The notes: generated from the letters alone by a model not told the origin. A stretch of 64,000 nt of DNA from Paenibacillus riograndensis SBR5 (GCF_000981585.1 NZ_LN831776.1:3517187-3581186), one strand, 5' to 3'. Counted from the stretch's first letter, positions 36,591 to 44,934 are shown. Numbers and translations: made by a program.

Positions 36591-37376
36591 CTAATTCTTC
36601 GGGTGCATCTCAGGATGCTCGCGCCGGATCAGGGCGTAATCCTTGCCGTACCGTTCCTCCAGCTCCCTGGCAAAATCATTCTCGATCCGCATCATCACCA
36701 CATCGTGGAAGTACGAGGTATCCAGCACGTTCAGCACCGCCGGGTGGTTGCTCTCCAGCGCGGATGCCGGTGCGTGACGGCTGAAGCTGCCGAGGATCGC
36801 CGTCTCCTTGTCCAGCAGCATGGAGAAGTTCCGTGATTTATTCGGACCACCGGGCGGCACACTATGTATGATAACCTGCTTAAGCTCCGTCGGCGCTTCA
36901 CCGATGACCATCAGGTGAACGGCGGTTCCCCGGCGTTCGGCTGCGAGCAGCGATTCCTCAACCCGGTGCAGGTCCTCTGCCCAAAGATCGACCAGAATCT
37001 GATCCCTGGCATTAGCGGCGAGGCGGCGGACCGCCAGATCCACTTGCTGATCTCCCTTCCAGTTACTGAAGAAAGGCGGCGGATCCGGCAGGGGGGTCAG
37101 CTCACTCTCCAGTAAGCGGGCAGTGCGTTCGAACTCGGATTGAAGCAGTTTTACAACTTGTCCAATCGGGATCGCCGCGAATGTAACCGGCTCACCTTCT
37201 TCAGCGCGGCAGACCCCTTTTTCCACCAGGCCGCGCAGTGCGGCATACACGTTGGAGCGTGAAACGGATACCTGCTTAGAGACCTCGTAGCCTGAGGAGG
37301 GCGACTGACCGTGCAGCGCCAGATAGCAGCGGGCTTCGAGATCGGACAAACCGAGTTTCCGTAGAGCTTCAATCAT
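36591..37376 (-). CDS. TrmB-type transcriptional regulator
   Basis: A 261-residue protein with an N-terminal winged helix (LGLSDLEARCYLALHGQSPSSGYE then VSRSNVYAALRGLVEKGV) and a C-terminal domain of the phospholipase-D-like fold used by TrmB regulators to bind ligand (DLWAEDLHRVEESLLAAERRG). It starts at ATG 37376 after GAAGGAGG. TrmB proteins usually control sugar or efflux genes; here it is co-transcribed with the MFS gene 31 bp downstream. AGTATTTTGAAATACT (37419-37434) upstream could be its own operator. Confidence 0.85.
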   Translation of the reverse strand: MIEALRKLGLSDLEARCYLALHGQSPSSGYEVSKQVSVSRSNVYAALRGLVEKGVCRAEEGEPVTFAAIPIGQVVKLLQSEFERTARLLESELTPLPDPPPFFSNWKGDQQVDLAVRRLAANARDQILVDLWAEDLHRVEESLLAAERRGTAVHLMVIGEAPTELKQVIIHSVPPGGPNKSRNFSMLLDKETAILGSFSRHAPASALESNHPAVLNVLDTSYFHDVVMMRIENDFARELEERYGKDYALIRREHPEMHPKN

Positions 37377-37418
37377 ATGGAGCCTCCTTCACATTCGATA
37401 ATCTTTCGGTATTATAGA

Positions 37419-37434
37419 AGTATTTTGAAATACT
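37419..37434. promoter_or_regulatory. near-palindrome upstream of the TrmB gene
   Basis: AGTATTTTGAAATACT is self-complementary in 14 of 16 positions and lies about 43 bp before the start codon, in the likely promoter. Confidence 0.5.
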
Positions 37435-37557
37435 ACTACGCTTATGTATAGCTGTCAAGACTGAATTTTCAGAATAAAATGAGTTCGATGCGTATGCAGT
37501 GCATCTCTGCTATACTGTTAACATTAAAAAATATTAATGATTTCTGGAGCTTAAGAC

Positions 37558-37686
37558 ATGGTCCCGAATCCCATAACCCCCCTGGAATTGAACGGTATAA
37601 GTGTGAACTGCCAGCCGGAAATCCCCCAAATCACCCCACTGGAGGCAAATGATGCAGATTATTGCGATGCTGACCATGCTGATTGA
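37558..37686 (+). CDS. possible 42-residue upstream ORF overlapping traX
   Basis: ATG 37558 lies 8 bases after GGAG and opens a 42-codon frame ending at TGA 37684-37686, inside the TraX gene. The peptide begins MVPNPITPLELNGI, is acidic towards its end (ANDADYCDADHAD) and repeats the pattern ITPLE. The traX ribosome site lies inside it, so translation could be coupled. No similarity recognised. Confidence 0.35.
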   Translation: MVPNPITPLELNGISVNCQPEIPQITPLEANDADYCDADHAD

Positions 37687-38320
37687 TCATATCGGCTATA
37701 TTTTTTTCCCTGGCGAGATGGGCTGGAGGATTGTGGGCAGAATTGCTTTTCCAATCTACTGCTACATGCTCGTGCAAGGGCATATACATACATCATCGAG
37801 GCCGCGTTATCTGCGGCGGCTGCTCTGGATTGCGCTGTTAACGCAAATTCCCTATAATCTGGCTCTTGATCCGGGGGGCTGGAATGTCGTCTTTACCTTG
37901 CTGCTGTCGGCGCTGGTCCTGTTTGTTCTGGATAAGTTGCCCAATCCGTGGTACGGTATTCCTGTAGTGATTCTTGCTTTTGTCCTGATGGACCGGTTGC
38001 CGCTGGATTACAATGCTTACGGGTTGCTGCTGGTGCTGATCTTCCGTTACGTCCGTTCCTACTGGATGATTCTGGCCCATTTCCTGCTGAATAGCTTCTA
38101 CCTGTTCTATTATGGGTGGACGGTGCAGATGCTAAGTATAGTTCCTACCCTTCTGATTGCGGGAGCTCCGGGATTCTGGCGTCTGCTGGAGCAGAAGCGG
38201 CTGCCACGCTGGATCTGGTGGTCCTTCTATCCATTACATCTGGCCGCGCTGGCTTTGGTGAAGATTCTGTATTTCCAGGAGTGGGTAACTATTGATTGGC
38301 GGAGTCTGTTTACAATATAA
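37652..38320 (+). CDS. TraX family membrane protein
   Basis: A 222-residue protein with about seven hydrophobic helices. It opens with MQIIAMLTMLIDHIGYIFFP and contains GRIAFPIYCYMLVQGH, both hallmarks of the TraX family (PF05857), acyltransferase-like membrane proteins named after an F-plasmid pilin acetylase. Chromosomal Bacillota members have unknown substrates. ATG 37652 is chosen because GGAGG lies 6 bases upstream; ATG 37649 is 3 bases closer. It is a single gene, preceded by an overlapping short ORF. Confidence 0.88.
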   Translation: MQIIAMLTMLIDHIGYIFFPGEMGWRIVGRIAFPIYCYMLVQGHIHTSSRPRYLRRLLWIALLTQIPYNLALDPGGWNVVFTLLLSALVLFVLDKLPNPWYGIPVVILAFVLMDRLPLDYNAYGLLLVLIFRYVRSYWMILAHFLLNSFYLFYYGWTVQMLSIVPTLLIAGAPGFWRLLEQKRLPRWIWWSFYPLHLAALALVKILYFQEWVTIDWRSLFTI

Positions 38321-38411
38321 TCCTGCAGTTGGCTGCAGGGGCTTGACCCCGATCCTTCCTCTTTAGAGTTGATGGATATAGATAGCAAAATATAACAAGA
38401 GGAGACATGCT

Positions 38412-39929
38412 ATGAAGAAAATGAAAGCAAGGACCAAGTGGTTGCTTCCGATTCTCGCATTGCTGCTGATTCTGGCAGGTTGCCAGTCGGTTGCAGGATT
38501 TGATGTCAACAAAGCGCTTCTGGGGGATCTGGATGTAAAATCTTCTGAATCCAGCACCACCTTGTCGGTGAATGCTGTGCCTGCTGCAGGAATTAGTGCA
38601 GAAGATCAGAAAATGGTGGACCTGATTAATTCCTTCTCCCTGAACATCGGCCATGTGAAGCTTCAGGACAATGGCAGCATTTCCGCGTCAGGTGTTGTTG
38701 GCTATAAGCAATTATCCATTCCTTTTACATTCTTTATGGATACTACTGCCGTTGTTTTTACAGCAAAAGGTGCGAAACAGCCTTTCTATTATCCGCTTGA
38801 AGGGTACGAGGAATCCCTTGGCCTTAAAGGGTTTGACCAGAACAAAACTACAGAGCTTTCCAAGCTGCTTACTCAGTTTGTAGTCAAAAATCTGCCGAAT
38901 CCCGGCGCAATCAGCATAGCTTCTGTAAATGAATCTGTATATGGCGAACAACTGAGTTTGACTAAGCTGCATACGGAGATTACGGGAGAAGAATTGCCGG
39001 CATTGGTGAAAAGCTTCCTGAAATCCATTTCCAAGGATACCGAAGGGTTCACGGCATTCATTAGCGGTCTTTATGATTATCTGTATCCGCTTCTGGAAGC
39101 CAATGGTATCGGCGCAAGTGAGCTAAGCGATCTGGGACTGGGCGATATTCCCCTGGAAGATAAGGAAGGTGTAGTGACCGTAGCGCATGATGCGGCCAAA
39201 TTGGCAGTAGATGCACTTTTGCTTGTCTATGACAAACAGCTGGATAATCTCTACTCCTCCACGCCTGAACTAAAAACTGTACTCAGCAAAGATACCAAGC
39301 TGAATGTGGATCTGTTTGTAGACAATGGGTTCCATGTCCGCAAGCAGAATATCGATCTGAATGTCGCATTGCCAGCGAGCGAGGACCTGCCGCTTCAGAG
39401 TATTTCACTCAAGCTGGGAACTCAGACCTGGAATGTGAACGGTCCGGTAACCGCTGACCGGATTTCTACTGAAGGCGCGCTGGATATGTCTTCAACCAAC
39501 CTGACTCCGGGAGAAACGCTAAGAAGCTTTGAGCAAGGGTCTGATCTGTACAACCTGCTCAAGAATGATATGGGGATTACCTCGAAATCCCTGGTGATTG
39601 CCCCGGATGATGATTACTATTATCCGATTGTCGAAGGAGGCACAACCTATGTGCCGCTGCGGTATCTGGCTGAAGACCTTGATGCGGCAGTGGAATGGGA
39701 TGGTGCTAACCGCGCGATCAAGGTTACCGATGATGTCTACGGTGACCAGCTGGTGTTCAAAATCGGGTCTGACAAGGTTCAGATAAACGGAGCTACAGTG
39801 AAGCTTCCGCAGCCGGTATTCATCGATGAATACGGAGATGCTTATGTGCCGCTTCGTCTGCTGGCAGAGGCGCTTCATGCCAAGGTCGAAACAGATGAGG
39901 ATGGCTACATCTATATTGACCGTCCGTAA
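38412..39929 (+). CDS. stalk-domain (copper amine oxidase N-terminal-like) lipoprotein
   Basis: A 505-residue exported lipoprotein starting at ATG 38412 after AAGAGGAG. Signal peptide ends in LILAGC. Residues 25-370 are a large domain without a family I recognise. The last 110 residues form a Cu_amine_oxidN1-like stalk domain with two halves: TTYVPLRYLAEDLDAAVEWD and DAYVPLRLLAEALHAKVETD. Such domains are common in Paenibacillus surface proteins and probably serve in wall attachment or folding rather than oxidation. It has its own terminator and no clear operon partner. Function unknown. Confidence 0.85.
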   Translation: MKKMKARTKWLLPILALLLILAGCQSVAGFDVNKALLGDLDVKSSESSTTLSVNAVPAAGISAEDQKMVDLINSFSLNIGHVKLQDNGSISASGVVGYKQLSIPFTFFMDTTAVVFTAKGAKQPFYYPLEGYEESLGLKGFDQNKTTELSKLLTQFVVKNLPNPGAISIASVNESVYGEQLSLTKLHTEITGEELPALVKSFLKSISKDTEGFTAFISGLYDYLYPLLEANGIGASELSDLGLGDIPLEDKEGVVTVAHDAAKLAVDALLLVYDKQLDNLYSSTPELKTVLSKDTKLNVDLFVDNGFHVRKQNIDLNVALPASEDLPLQSISLKLGTQTWNVNGPVTADRISTEGALDMSSTNLTPGETLRSFEQGSDLYNLLKNDMGITSKSLVIAPDDDYYYPIVEGGTTYVPLRYLAEDLDAAVEWDGANRAIKVTDDVYGDQLVFKIGSDKVQINGATVKLPQPVFIDEYGDAYVPLRLLAEALHAKVETDEDGYIYIDRP

Positions 39930-39942
39930 ATCCAGAGTTACA

Positions 39943-39980
39943 AAAAACCGGAATCTCTTCAACAAGAGGTTCCGGTTTTT
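39943..39980 (+). terminator. terminator of the stalk-domain lipoprotein gene
   Basis: AAAAACCGGAA-TCTCTT pairs with AGAGG-TTCCGGTTTTT around CAACA. Both sides have A/T runs. Confidence 0.85.
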
Positions 39981-40129
39981 GTGTAGTTTAGGAAATTATA
40001 CAATGCTAAACAAGGTGGATGTCTTATGAAGCTTCAGATGAACAGAGAGGTGCAGGCGTGATAGGCCGCCTGAATCGGCAAAATAAAAGCTCTCCAGCCC
40101 GCAGTACTTGCTTACCGGCTCCTTGAGCA

Positions 40130-40319
40130 GGTGTTAGTTGGAAAAAGGGAACTTATTTTTCCGAAAATTAAGAAATTCTGAGAGTGAAGTGGAAAAAGTA
40201 AACCTAATGGGGCCACTTTTCTTGAACAATGGCGAAATGAGCTGAATTAGTGTCCCTTTTTCCACTTCATCGGCCCGAGGGTAGGTACTCCGGCAAATTA
40301 GTTAACCTTTTTCCACTTG
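40130..40319. repeat. dispersed 51-bp-period repeat element, copy B
   Basis: GGAAAAAG at 40140 and 40191, and inverted CTTTTTCC at 40256 and 40307, each pair exactly 51 bp apart. The sequence is very close to copies A and C, including TTGAACAATGGCGAAATG. It lies between convergent genes in the 428-bp gap 39930-40357, which holds only this and the upstream terminator. Confidence 0.85.
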
Positions 40320-40357
40320 ATTTGGCACTGATGTCTCCATTATGCCGATGGCGAAGC

Positions 40358-41785
40358 TCATGGACTGGTCAGGTTCATTTCCAGGGAGACATTGCTGAGC
40401 GCTTTATCTACGGCCATGCTTTGGATATAGCCGGACATGAAGCCGCCATCCATACCCATCCACAGCTTATAACCCGGCATGGCCTTAATTTCATCCAGAG
40501 CATCCGAAGTGGTTCCGGCAAAATAATTCACGTTCAACTTAGCCATAACTTCAGCCATGGACTTCTTTTCAGGCTCGCTGAATGTGGATTCTTTAAGACG
40601 GGCCATTGCCTTCTTATACGATTGGTCCGCGAATACCTTCTCCGCATAAGCTGTAAAGTGTAGCAGGTTGGGGTCGGTAATGCCATTTGCCTTGGCCCAG
40701 CCTTCCACATCTACTGAAGTAGAATGGTAGGTCGTTGCCCGCGTAGCGGGATCGAAGGTCATCGCACCATATTGATGCGGATTAACGGCGAAGGCACTGG
40801 TGGCAATATCATAGACCGGAGACTCCCCTGCGCCTGCGGTACCCTCATTTCCGCTTTTCGGATCGCGGGCGATATCCTGCATGTGAATGTGTCCGGACAA
40901 TACCAGATTGAGATTATTCCTGCGCAGCGTCTTCATCGCTTCCTGACTGTTGTTGAGCTTGAAGCCGGCAACTGACATGGAGGTATGGCTGAGCAGATTA
41001 TGATGCATTACCGTAATGATGGAGGCCTGTTTCCCGGCAGCGAGCTTTGCGCAATCATCCATCCAGGAAAGGGTAGAAGGGAGAATGCGCCCGTCTGTCT
41101 GGGGGAAGCCGTAGCTTTCATTGTTTGCGTATTGACTGCTGTCGATCATCAGGAGATAGAGCCCCGGGGCTGCATTGACGAGGTAGCTGAGGCTGACCTT
41201 ATCCCGCGAGAGGGCTTCAGAATAACCGAAGTCGGCATACATTTCGGTAAAATCCTCCGGGGCAATATGCTCAGCCACGATCTGCTTGTCTGCCTTGAAC
41301 GATCTTGCCCAGGGATTATTCAAATCGTGATTGCCTGGAATCACATAGACCTCGGTGCCCGCTTCCTCCACGCGTTTTAGCTTTTCTGCGAGCTTCTTAT
41401 GGCTGCTGGTTTCCCCGTTGTTGGTCAGATCTCCGCTGAGTATCAGAAATTTTGGCTTTTTTTGCTCAACGTCGTAGACGAGCGCTTCCATTAGTTCCTC
41501 GCTGTAGGGGAGGATTTTGCCGTCCCCGCCGTTCACATAAGCCTGAAAAGCTGCACCGCCATCCTGAAGGTCCTTGTCGAGGTAATGGGTATCTGTAGCC
41601 ACCCAGAAGGACACCGGTGCTGTGTCTGCTTCTGCCTGCACTACGGTTGATACGGGCCTGTCCGGCAATGCCGAATTTGTGTCCCGGCAGCCCGCGAGGA
41701 TGAAACCTGCGGCCAGAAGCACGGTAAACGTATGTATATTTGTTTTTTGCAATGAAAAAAAGCCTTTAATATTATGCCTTCTCAT
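40358..41785 (-). CDS. metallophosphoesterase lipoprotein
   Basis: A 475-residue exported calcineurin-like phosphoesterase. ATG 41785 is used (AAGGAAGG 9 bases upstream); TTG 41794 is an alternative. The signal peptide ends in FILAGC (Cys33). The metal-binding series is complete: DTHY, SGDLTNNGE, PGNHDLN, MHHNLLSH and SGHIHMQD. The C-terminal 120 residues lie outside the core. It may hydrolyse nucleotides or phosphodiesters on the cell surface; the substrate is unknown. It is monocistronic; repeat copy B begins 39 bases after its stop. Confidence 0.88.
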   Translation of the reverse strand: MRRHNIKGFFSLQKTNIHTFTVLLAAGFILAGCRDTNSALPDRPVSTVVQAEADTAPVSFWVATDTHYLDKDLQDGGAAFQAYVNGGDGKILPYSEELMEALVYDVEQKKPKFLILSGDLTNNGETSSHKKLAEKLKRVEEAGTEVYVIPGNHDLNNPWARSFKADKQIVAEHIAPEDFTEMYADFGYSEALSRDKVSLSYLVNAAPGLYLLMIDSSQYANNESYGFPQTDGRILPSTLSWMDDCAKLAAGKQASIITVMHHNLLSHTSMSVAGFKLNNSQEAMKTLRRNNLNLVLSGHIHMQDIARDPKSGNEGTAGAGESPVYDIATSAFAVNPHQYGAMTFDPATRATTYHSTSVDVEGWAKANGITDPNLLHFTAYAEKVFADQSYKKAMARLKESTFSEPEKKSMAEVMAKLNVNYFAGTTSDALDEIKAMPGYKLWMGMDGGFMSGYIQSMAVDKALSNVSLEMNLTSP

Positions 41786-41975
41786 ACATCTCAACCTTCC
41801 TTCTGCACTGATTGCTGAACTATTGTAGCCTATTTGGTGCAGAATTGTATATCGAAAAGTGAGTAACTGTTTCTTAATCGCCTGATTTGCTTATACAAAT
41901 TAGTGGAATGTGAATAAATAGGCTCTGGGACAGCGACAATAGAGTGGGTATGGAGACAAGCAGGAGGAAAAAGTT

Positions 41976-42035
41976 GTGAATGGATGTTGCATTCCTGGAA
42001 TAAAAGTGTTAAGATTTAAAAAAGTAAGTTACTAA
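41976..42035 (+). CDS. possible 19-residue leader ORF upstream of the nitroreductase
   Basis: GTG 41976 lies 8 bases after a perfect AGGAGG and opens a 20-codon frame (MNGCCIPGIKVLRFKKVSY). It includes two adjacent Cys codons. The frame overlaps the promoter-like TTGCAT/TAAGAT pair, so it can only be translated if transcription starts further upstream. Weak call. Confidence 0.25.
   Translation: MNGCCIPGIKVLRFKKVSY
41987..42033 (+). promoter_or_regulatory. nitroreductase promoter with AGTAAGTTACT operator
   Basis: TTGCAT (41987-41992) and TAAGAT (42010-42015) are 17 bp apart. The perfect palindrome AGTAAGTTACT (42023-42033) sits where transcription would start, a usual repressor position. 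Confidence 0.6.
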
Positions 42036-42056
42036 ATAAACGGAGGTATTTATACG

Positions 42057-42656
42057 ATGTCTAAAAACTTTCTTGAAGCGGTAAAAGGCAGACGTTCTAT
42101 CTATGCAATCAGCAAAGAATCCCCGGTTTCCGATGCAGAGATTCAAGAGATTGTTGAAGCTGCGGTCCTACATAGCCCAACTTCATTCAACTCCCAAAGC
42201 TCCAGAGCTGTAGTGCTCTTGGGAGATAAGCACGATAAGGTATGGGATATTACGGCAGATACCCTGCGCAAAATTGTACCTACTGAGCAGTTTGAAGGCA
42301 CTGCACAGAAGCTGGCTTCGTTCAAAGCAGGGTATGGCACAGTATTGTTCTTCGAAGACCAGGCAGTGGTGAAGCATCTGCAGGAAAACTTTGCCTTGTA
42401 CGCTGAAAACTTCCCGATTTGGTCGAACCAATCCTCCGGTATTCTGCAGTTTGTAGTATGGACTGCTTTTGCTGAAGCAGGTCTGGGTGCTTCACTGCAG
42501 CATTACAACCCGCTTATCGATGATGAAGTGAAAGCAACCTTTGATATTCCGGCCGACTGGAAGCTGATCGCCCAAATGCCTTTCGGTAAAACGGTCACCG
42601 CACCAGGTGAAAAAGAATTTCAGCCGATTGAAGAACGTGTAAAAGTCATTAAATAA
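42057..42656 (+). CDS. nitroreductase family protein (HBN1-like)
   Basis: A 199-residue FMN-dependent oxidoreductase starting at ATG 42057 behind ACGGAGG. Motifs of the family (COG3560): AVKGRRSIYAI at the N-terminus, HSPTSFNSQSSRAVVLLG, WTAFAEAGLGASLQHYNP and a C-terminal LIAQMPFGKTV. Members are oxidoreductases induced by oxidative or electrophile stress. It is a single-gene unit under the promoter and palindrome described at 41987. Its terminator overlaps the ribosome site of the next small gene. Confidence 0.9.
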   Translation: MSKNFLEAVKGRRSIYAISKESPVSDAEIQEIVEAAVLHSPTSFNSQSSRAVVLLGDKHDKVWDITADTLRKIVPTEQFEGTAQKLASFKAGYGTVLFFEDQAVVKHLQENFALYAENFPIWSNQSSGILQFVVWTAFAEAGLGASLQHYNPLIDDEVKATFDIPADWKLIAQMPFGKTVTAPGEKEFQPIEERVKVIK

Positions 42657-42667
42657 GCCAATGTTTA

Positions 42668-42719
42668 AAACCTCCTTGATCCGGCTAATGATATCTATAG
42701 CCCGATTAAGGAGGTTTTT
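42668..42719 (+). terminator. nitroreductase terminator whose 3' arm is the ribosome site of the next gene
   Basis: AAACCTCCTT (42668-42677) pairs with AAGGAGGTTT (42708-42717), with more pairing inside, then TTTTT. AAGGAGG is also the Shine-Dalgarno site, 8 bases before ATG 42723. Confidence 0.8.
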
Positions 42720-42722
42720 GCG

Positions 42723-42917
42723 ATGCCATGGAACAAAGATGATTATCCGGATTCTCTGAAGAACTTTATGGCCCCGGTGCGGAATAAGGCGATTGAGATC
42801 GCCAATGCCCTCTTGGACGAAGGATATGAAGAGGGCAGGGCTATCTCGATTGCCACGGCACAGGCCAAAGAGTGGGGCGAGAATCATGATAAGCAGATCC
42901 GCAAAAAAAACCATTAG
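42723..42917 (+). CDS. YdaT-like small stress protein
   Basis: A 64-residue acidic protein, MPWNKDDYPDSLKNF followed by PVRNKAIEIANALLDEGYEEGR and AISIATAQAKEWGENHD. This matches the small YdaT-like proteins of Bacillus, reported as general stress-associated, of unknown activity; I am recalling the family from its sequence, not from a search. The ribosome site AAGGAGG is buried in the upstream terminator hairpin, so expression may need read-through or hairpin opening. A bidirectional terminator follows at 42940. Confidence 0.75.
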   Translation: MPWNKDDYPDSLKNFMAPVRNKAIEIANALLDEGYEEGRAISIATAQAKEWGENHDKQIRKKNH

Positions 42918-42939
42918 CACCATGGATTGCTATGGATAA

Positions 42940-42982
42940 ACACAAAGAGGACAGGCGGGATGACCGCTTGTCCTCTTTGTAT
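42940..42982. terminator. bidirectional terminator between the small stress protein and the foldase gene
   Basis: ACAAAGAGGACAGGCGG pairs with CCGCTTGTCCTCTTTGT around GATGA. A long stem between convergent genes. Confidence 0.8.
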
Positions 42983-43022
42983 AAGTTGTGGCTCTGGTTC
43001 AAGCTGCTGCAGTGGAAACATC

Positions 43023-44234
43023 TTATTTCGTAGCTGGAGCTTCTGTAGCCGCCGGAGCTTCACTGGCAGGTGCTGCGCTGGCATCAGCGGAAGGAGAAGC
43101 TTCCGGTTTATCCGTAAGCGTGTTGGTAATCTTCGCACCGGCGGTCAGCTCCTGCAGCCAGGTGGAAGACATTTCGGATACTTTTTGCGCTTTCAGTTTT
43201 TTGGTGATTTCTTCTTTTTTCTCTGCTAGCGAATAGTTGTGGGCTTCTTTACGGTCGGTTACTTTGATCACGTGGTAGCCATAGTCCGTTTTGACAGCGC
43301 CGCTGGTTTCGCCAACCTTGAGTTTGAAGGCAGCAGCGGAGAATTCAGGAACCATATCGCCCTTTTTGAAGAAATTGAGGTCTCCGCCTTTTTCCTTGGA
43401 GCCGGTATCAGCAGATTTTTCTTTCGCCAGTGCGGCAAAATCTGCTCCACCCGCCAATTGTTTTACGATCGCATCAGCTTCTTCTTTGGTTTTGACCAGA
43501 ATGTGGGAAGCGCGGACTTCTTCTTCCTGATTGAAGGAAGCCTTATTCTCTTCGTAGTATTTGGAGATTTCTTCATCCGTAACTTTTACTTTAGGCTCAA
43601 CCAATTTACGGATTTCAACCTGCAGCGGCATTTGCTTCTTCAGGTCATCCAGCGTCATTGAACTTTGCTGCAACGCATTGTTCAGCGCTTCTTCACCGCC
43701 GAATTGGGTCTTCAGATCTTCAAGCTCTGCCTGGATGTCGGCATCGGTCACTGTAATGTTGGCTTTTTTGGCTTCCTGGTCTACCAGGGTTTTGGTAATC
43801 AGGTTTTGGAGAGTGGCTTCACCGCCGGCTTCAACCAGTTTATCATAAAGCTCTGCTTTGGAAATGTCGGTTCCGTTCACAGTAGCGACGGCTACTTTGC
43901 TGTCATCCTTCTTGAAAGGCTGTACGATGAAAACGACGATAAGCGCTGCAGCCAGCACAATCGATGCGATCATCCAGCCCCGTCCGCCGGTGGAAGCCGG
44001 GGACGAAGGAGGGGTGCCGTCGCCTACTTTATTCATTACCGGAACATTGGCAGCGCTGTCAGGTGCATCGTTCTGCCCGAATACTTCTGCAGCTTTCTGA
44101 GCGGTTTCCGGTTCCGGCTCAGGACTGGATGCTGCTCCCTCCAGTGCTTCTTCATGAATATCGGAAGGGCTGTTCTCTTCCGCTGCTCCATTGTTGCCTT
44201 GATGTTCATTCTCATTGAAATCTTTTTTGTCCAT
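43023..44234 (-). CDS. membrane-anchored peptidylprolyl isomerase (PrsA/SurA-like foldase)
   Basis: A 403-residue protein with an acidic cytoplasmic tail of about 85 residues, one membrane helix (WMIASIVLAAALIVVFIV), a SurA_N-like chaperone region (residues 115-245) and a parvulin-type rotamase domain (EEVRASHILVKTKEEADAI ... GGDLNFFKKGDMVPEFSAAAF ... TDYGYHVIKVTDR). The C-terminal 30 residues are low-complexity Ala/Pro/Ser/Glu. PrsA helps fold exported proteins outside the membrane; here the usual lipobox is replaced by an internal helix, so it is anchored type II. Start ATG 44234 follows GAAGGGAG. It appears monocistronic. Confidence 0.9.
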   Translation of the reverse strand: MDKKDFNENEHQGNNGAAEENSPSDIHEEALEGAASSPEPEPETAQKAAEVFGQNDAPDSAANVPVMNKVGDGTPPSSPASTGGRGWMIASIVLAAALIVVFIVQPFKKDDSKVAVATVNGTDISKAELYDKLVEAGGEATLQNLITKTLVDQEAKKANITVTDADIQAELEDLKTQFGGEEALNNALQQSSMTLDDLKKQMPLQVEIRKLVEPKVKVTDEEISKYYEENKASFNQEEEVRASHILVKTKEEADAIVKQLAGGADFAALAKEKSADTGSKEKGGDLNFFKKGDMVPEFSAAAFKLKVGETSGAVKTDYGYHVIKVTDRKEAHNYSLAEKKEEITKKLKAQKVSEMSSTWLQELTAGAKITNTLTDKPEASPSADASAAPASEAPAATEAPATK

Positions 44235-44363
44235 TAGAATTAATGACTCCCTTCAATATAGGTGTTGCCTGTCTTTCTACAACTTTACCAGAAATCAGGA
44301 TTCCAAACCTTAAGAAAGTATAAAAAAGCCGATTTACTTTTTAAGTTTCTCTTAAGATACAAG

Positions 44364-44406
44364 AAAAAGCCGGAGCCGCATGAATAGAACATGCGGCTCC
44401 GGCTTT
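44364..44406 (-). terminator. terminator of the LytTR gene
   Basis: AAAGCCGGAGCCGCATG pairs with CATGCGGCTCCGGCTTT; on the minus strand a T-rich tail follows (TTTTTCTT). Confidence 0.85.
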
Positions 44407-44450
44407 GGGAAGACTCCATATTTCTCTGCTTCATGCGGAAATAAATTGGC

Positions 44451-44786
44451 CTATGAGCTGAGGCTTCTCAGCAGATGACGTATGCTTTCCTGCTTCCGTC
44501 TTGGCACACGGACAGTCTTGGCAAACAGGCCCATCTCCCCGAAATAGATGCTGTCGTCTTCGATGGAGCTGATCTTGTTCAGATTGACGTAACAGCCCCC
44601 GTACACATGATAATAACTTGGGTTAGATACTAAACGGTTAAGCTGTTCGGCAGTCATTCTCTTTTTTATATTATAGTTTCTGCCGTGAAAAATGACCAAG
44701 TCATGGTCCCCGACCTTAAAGAACAGAATGTCCGTTTCCACCTCGAAGTCCTCATACACATTTCTGGCTTCCAGCAGGCTGCTCAT
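44451..44786 (-). CDS. stand-alone LytTR DNA-binding domain protein
   Basis: A 111-residue protein consisting essentially of one LytTR domain: DILFFKVGDHDLVIFHGRN, then the helical part MTAEQLNRLVSNPSYYHVYGGCYVNLNKISSIE and the end FAKTVRVPRRKQESIRHLL. No receiver domain is present, so unlike AgrA or LytR it is not a response regulator by itself. It starts at ATG 44786 after AAGGGGGAA. A perfect cre-type site (44822-44837) lies about 36 bp upstream of its start, so it may respond to carbon-catabolite control. Target genes unknown. Confidence 0.85.
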   Translation of the reverse strand: MSSLLEARNVYEDFEVETDILFFKVGDHDLVIFHGRNYNIKKRMTAEQLNRLVSNPSYYHVYGGCYVNLNKISSIEDDSIYFGEMGLFAKTVRVPRRKQESIRHLLRSLSS

Positions 44787-44821
44787 TCATGTTCCCCCTT
44801 AAAATAAAAGTAAAAAACCTA

Positions 44822-44837
44822 ATGTTAGCGCTTTCAT
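44822..44837. promoter_or_regulatory. catabolite-responsive element (cre), full consensus match
   Basis: ATGTTAGCGCTTTCAT fits WTGNNARCGNWWWCAW at every position. It lies between divergent genes: close to the LytTR start (44786) and about 170 bp before the lactonase start. Confidence 0.75.
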
Positions 44838-44905
44838 TATAACATAACGATCTGCCCTTGGAAAGCCTCATTTTTAAAATATTTTGTGAAATTTTACTAC
44901 GCGAT

Positions 44906-44934
44906 TTGTCATAGACGCTGAAAAAATGTAAATT
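44906..44934 (+). promoter_or_regulatory. promoter of the lactonase gene
   Basis: TTGTCA (44906-44911) and TAAATT (44929-44934) are 17 bp apart, about 75 bp before ATG 45007. Confidence 0.5.
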
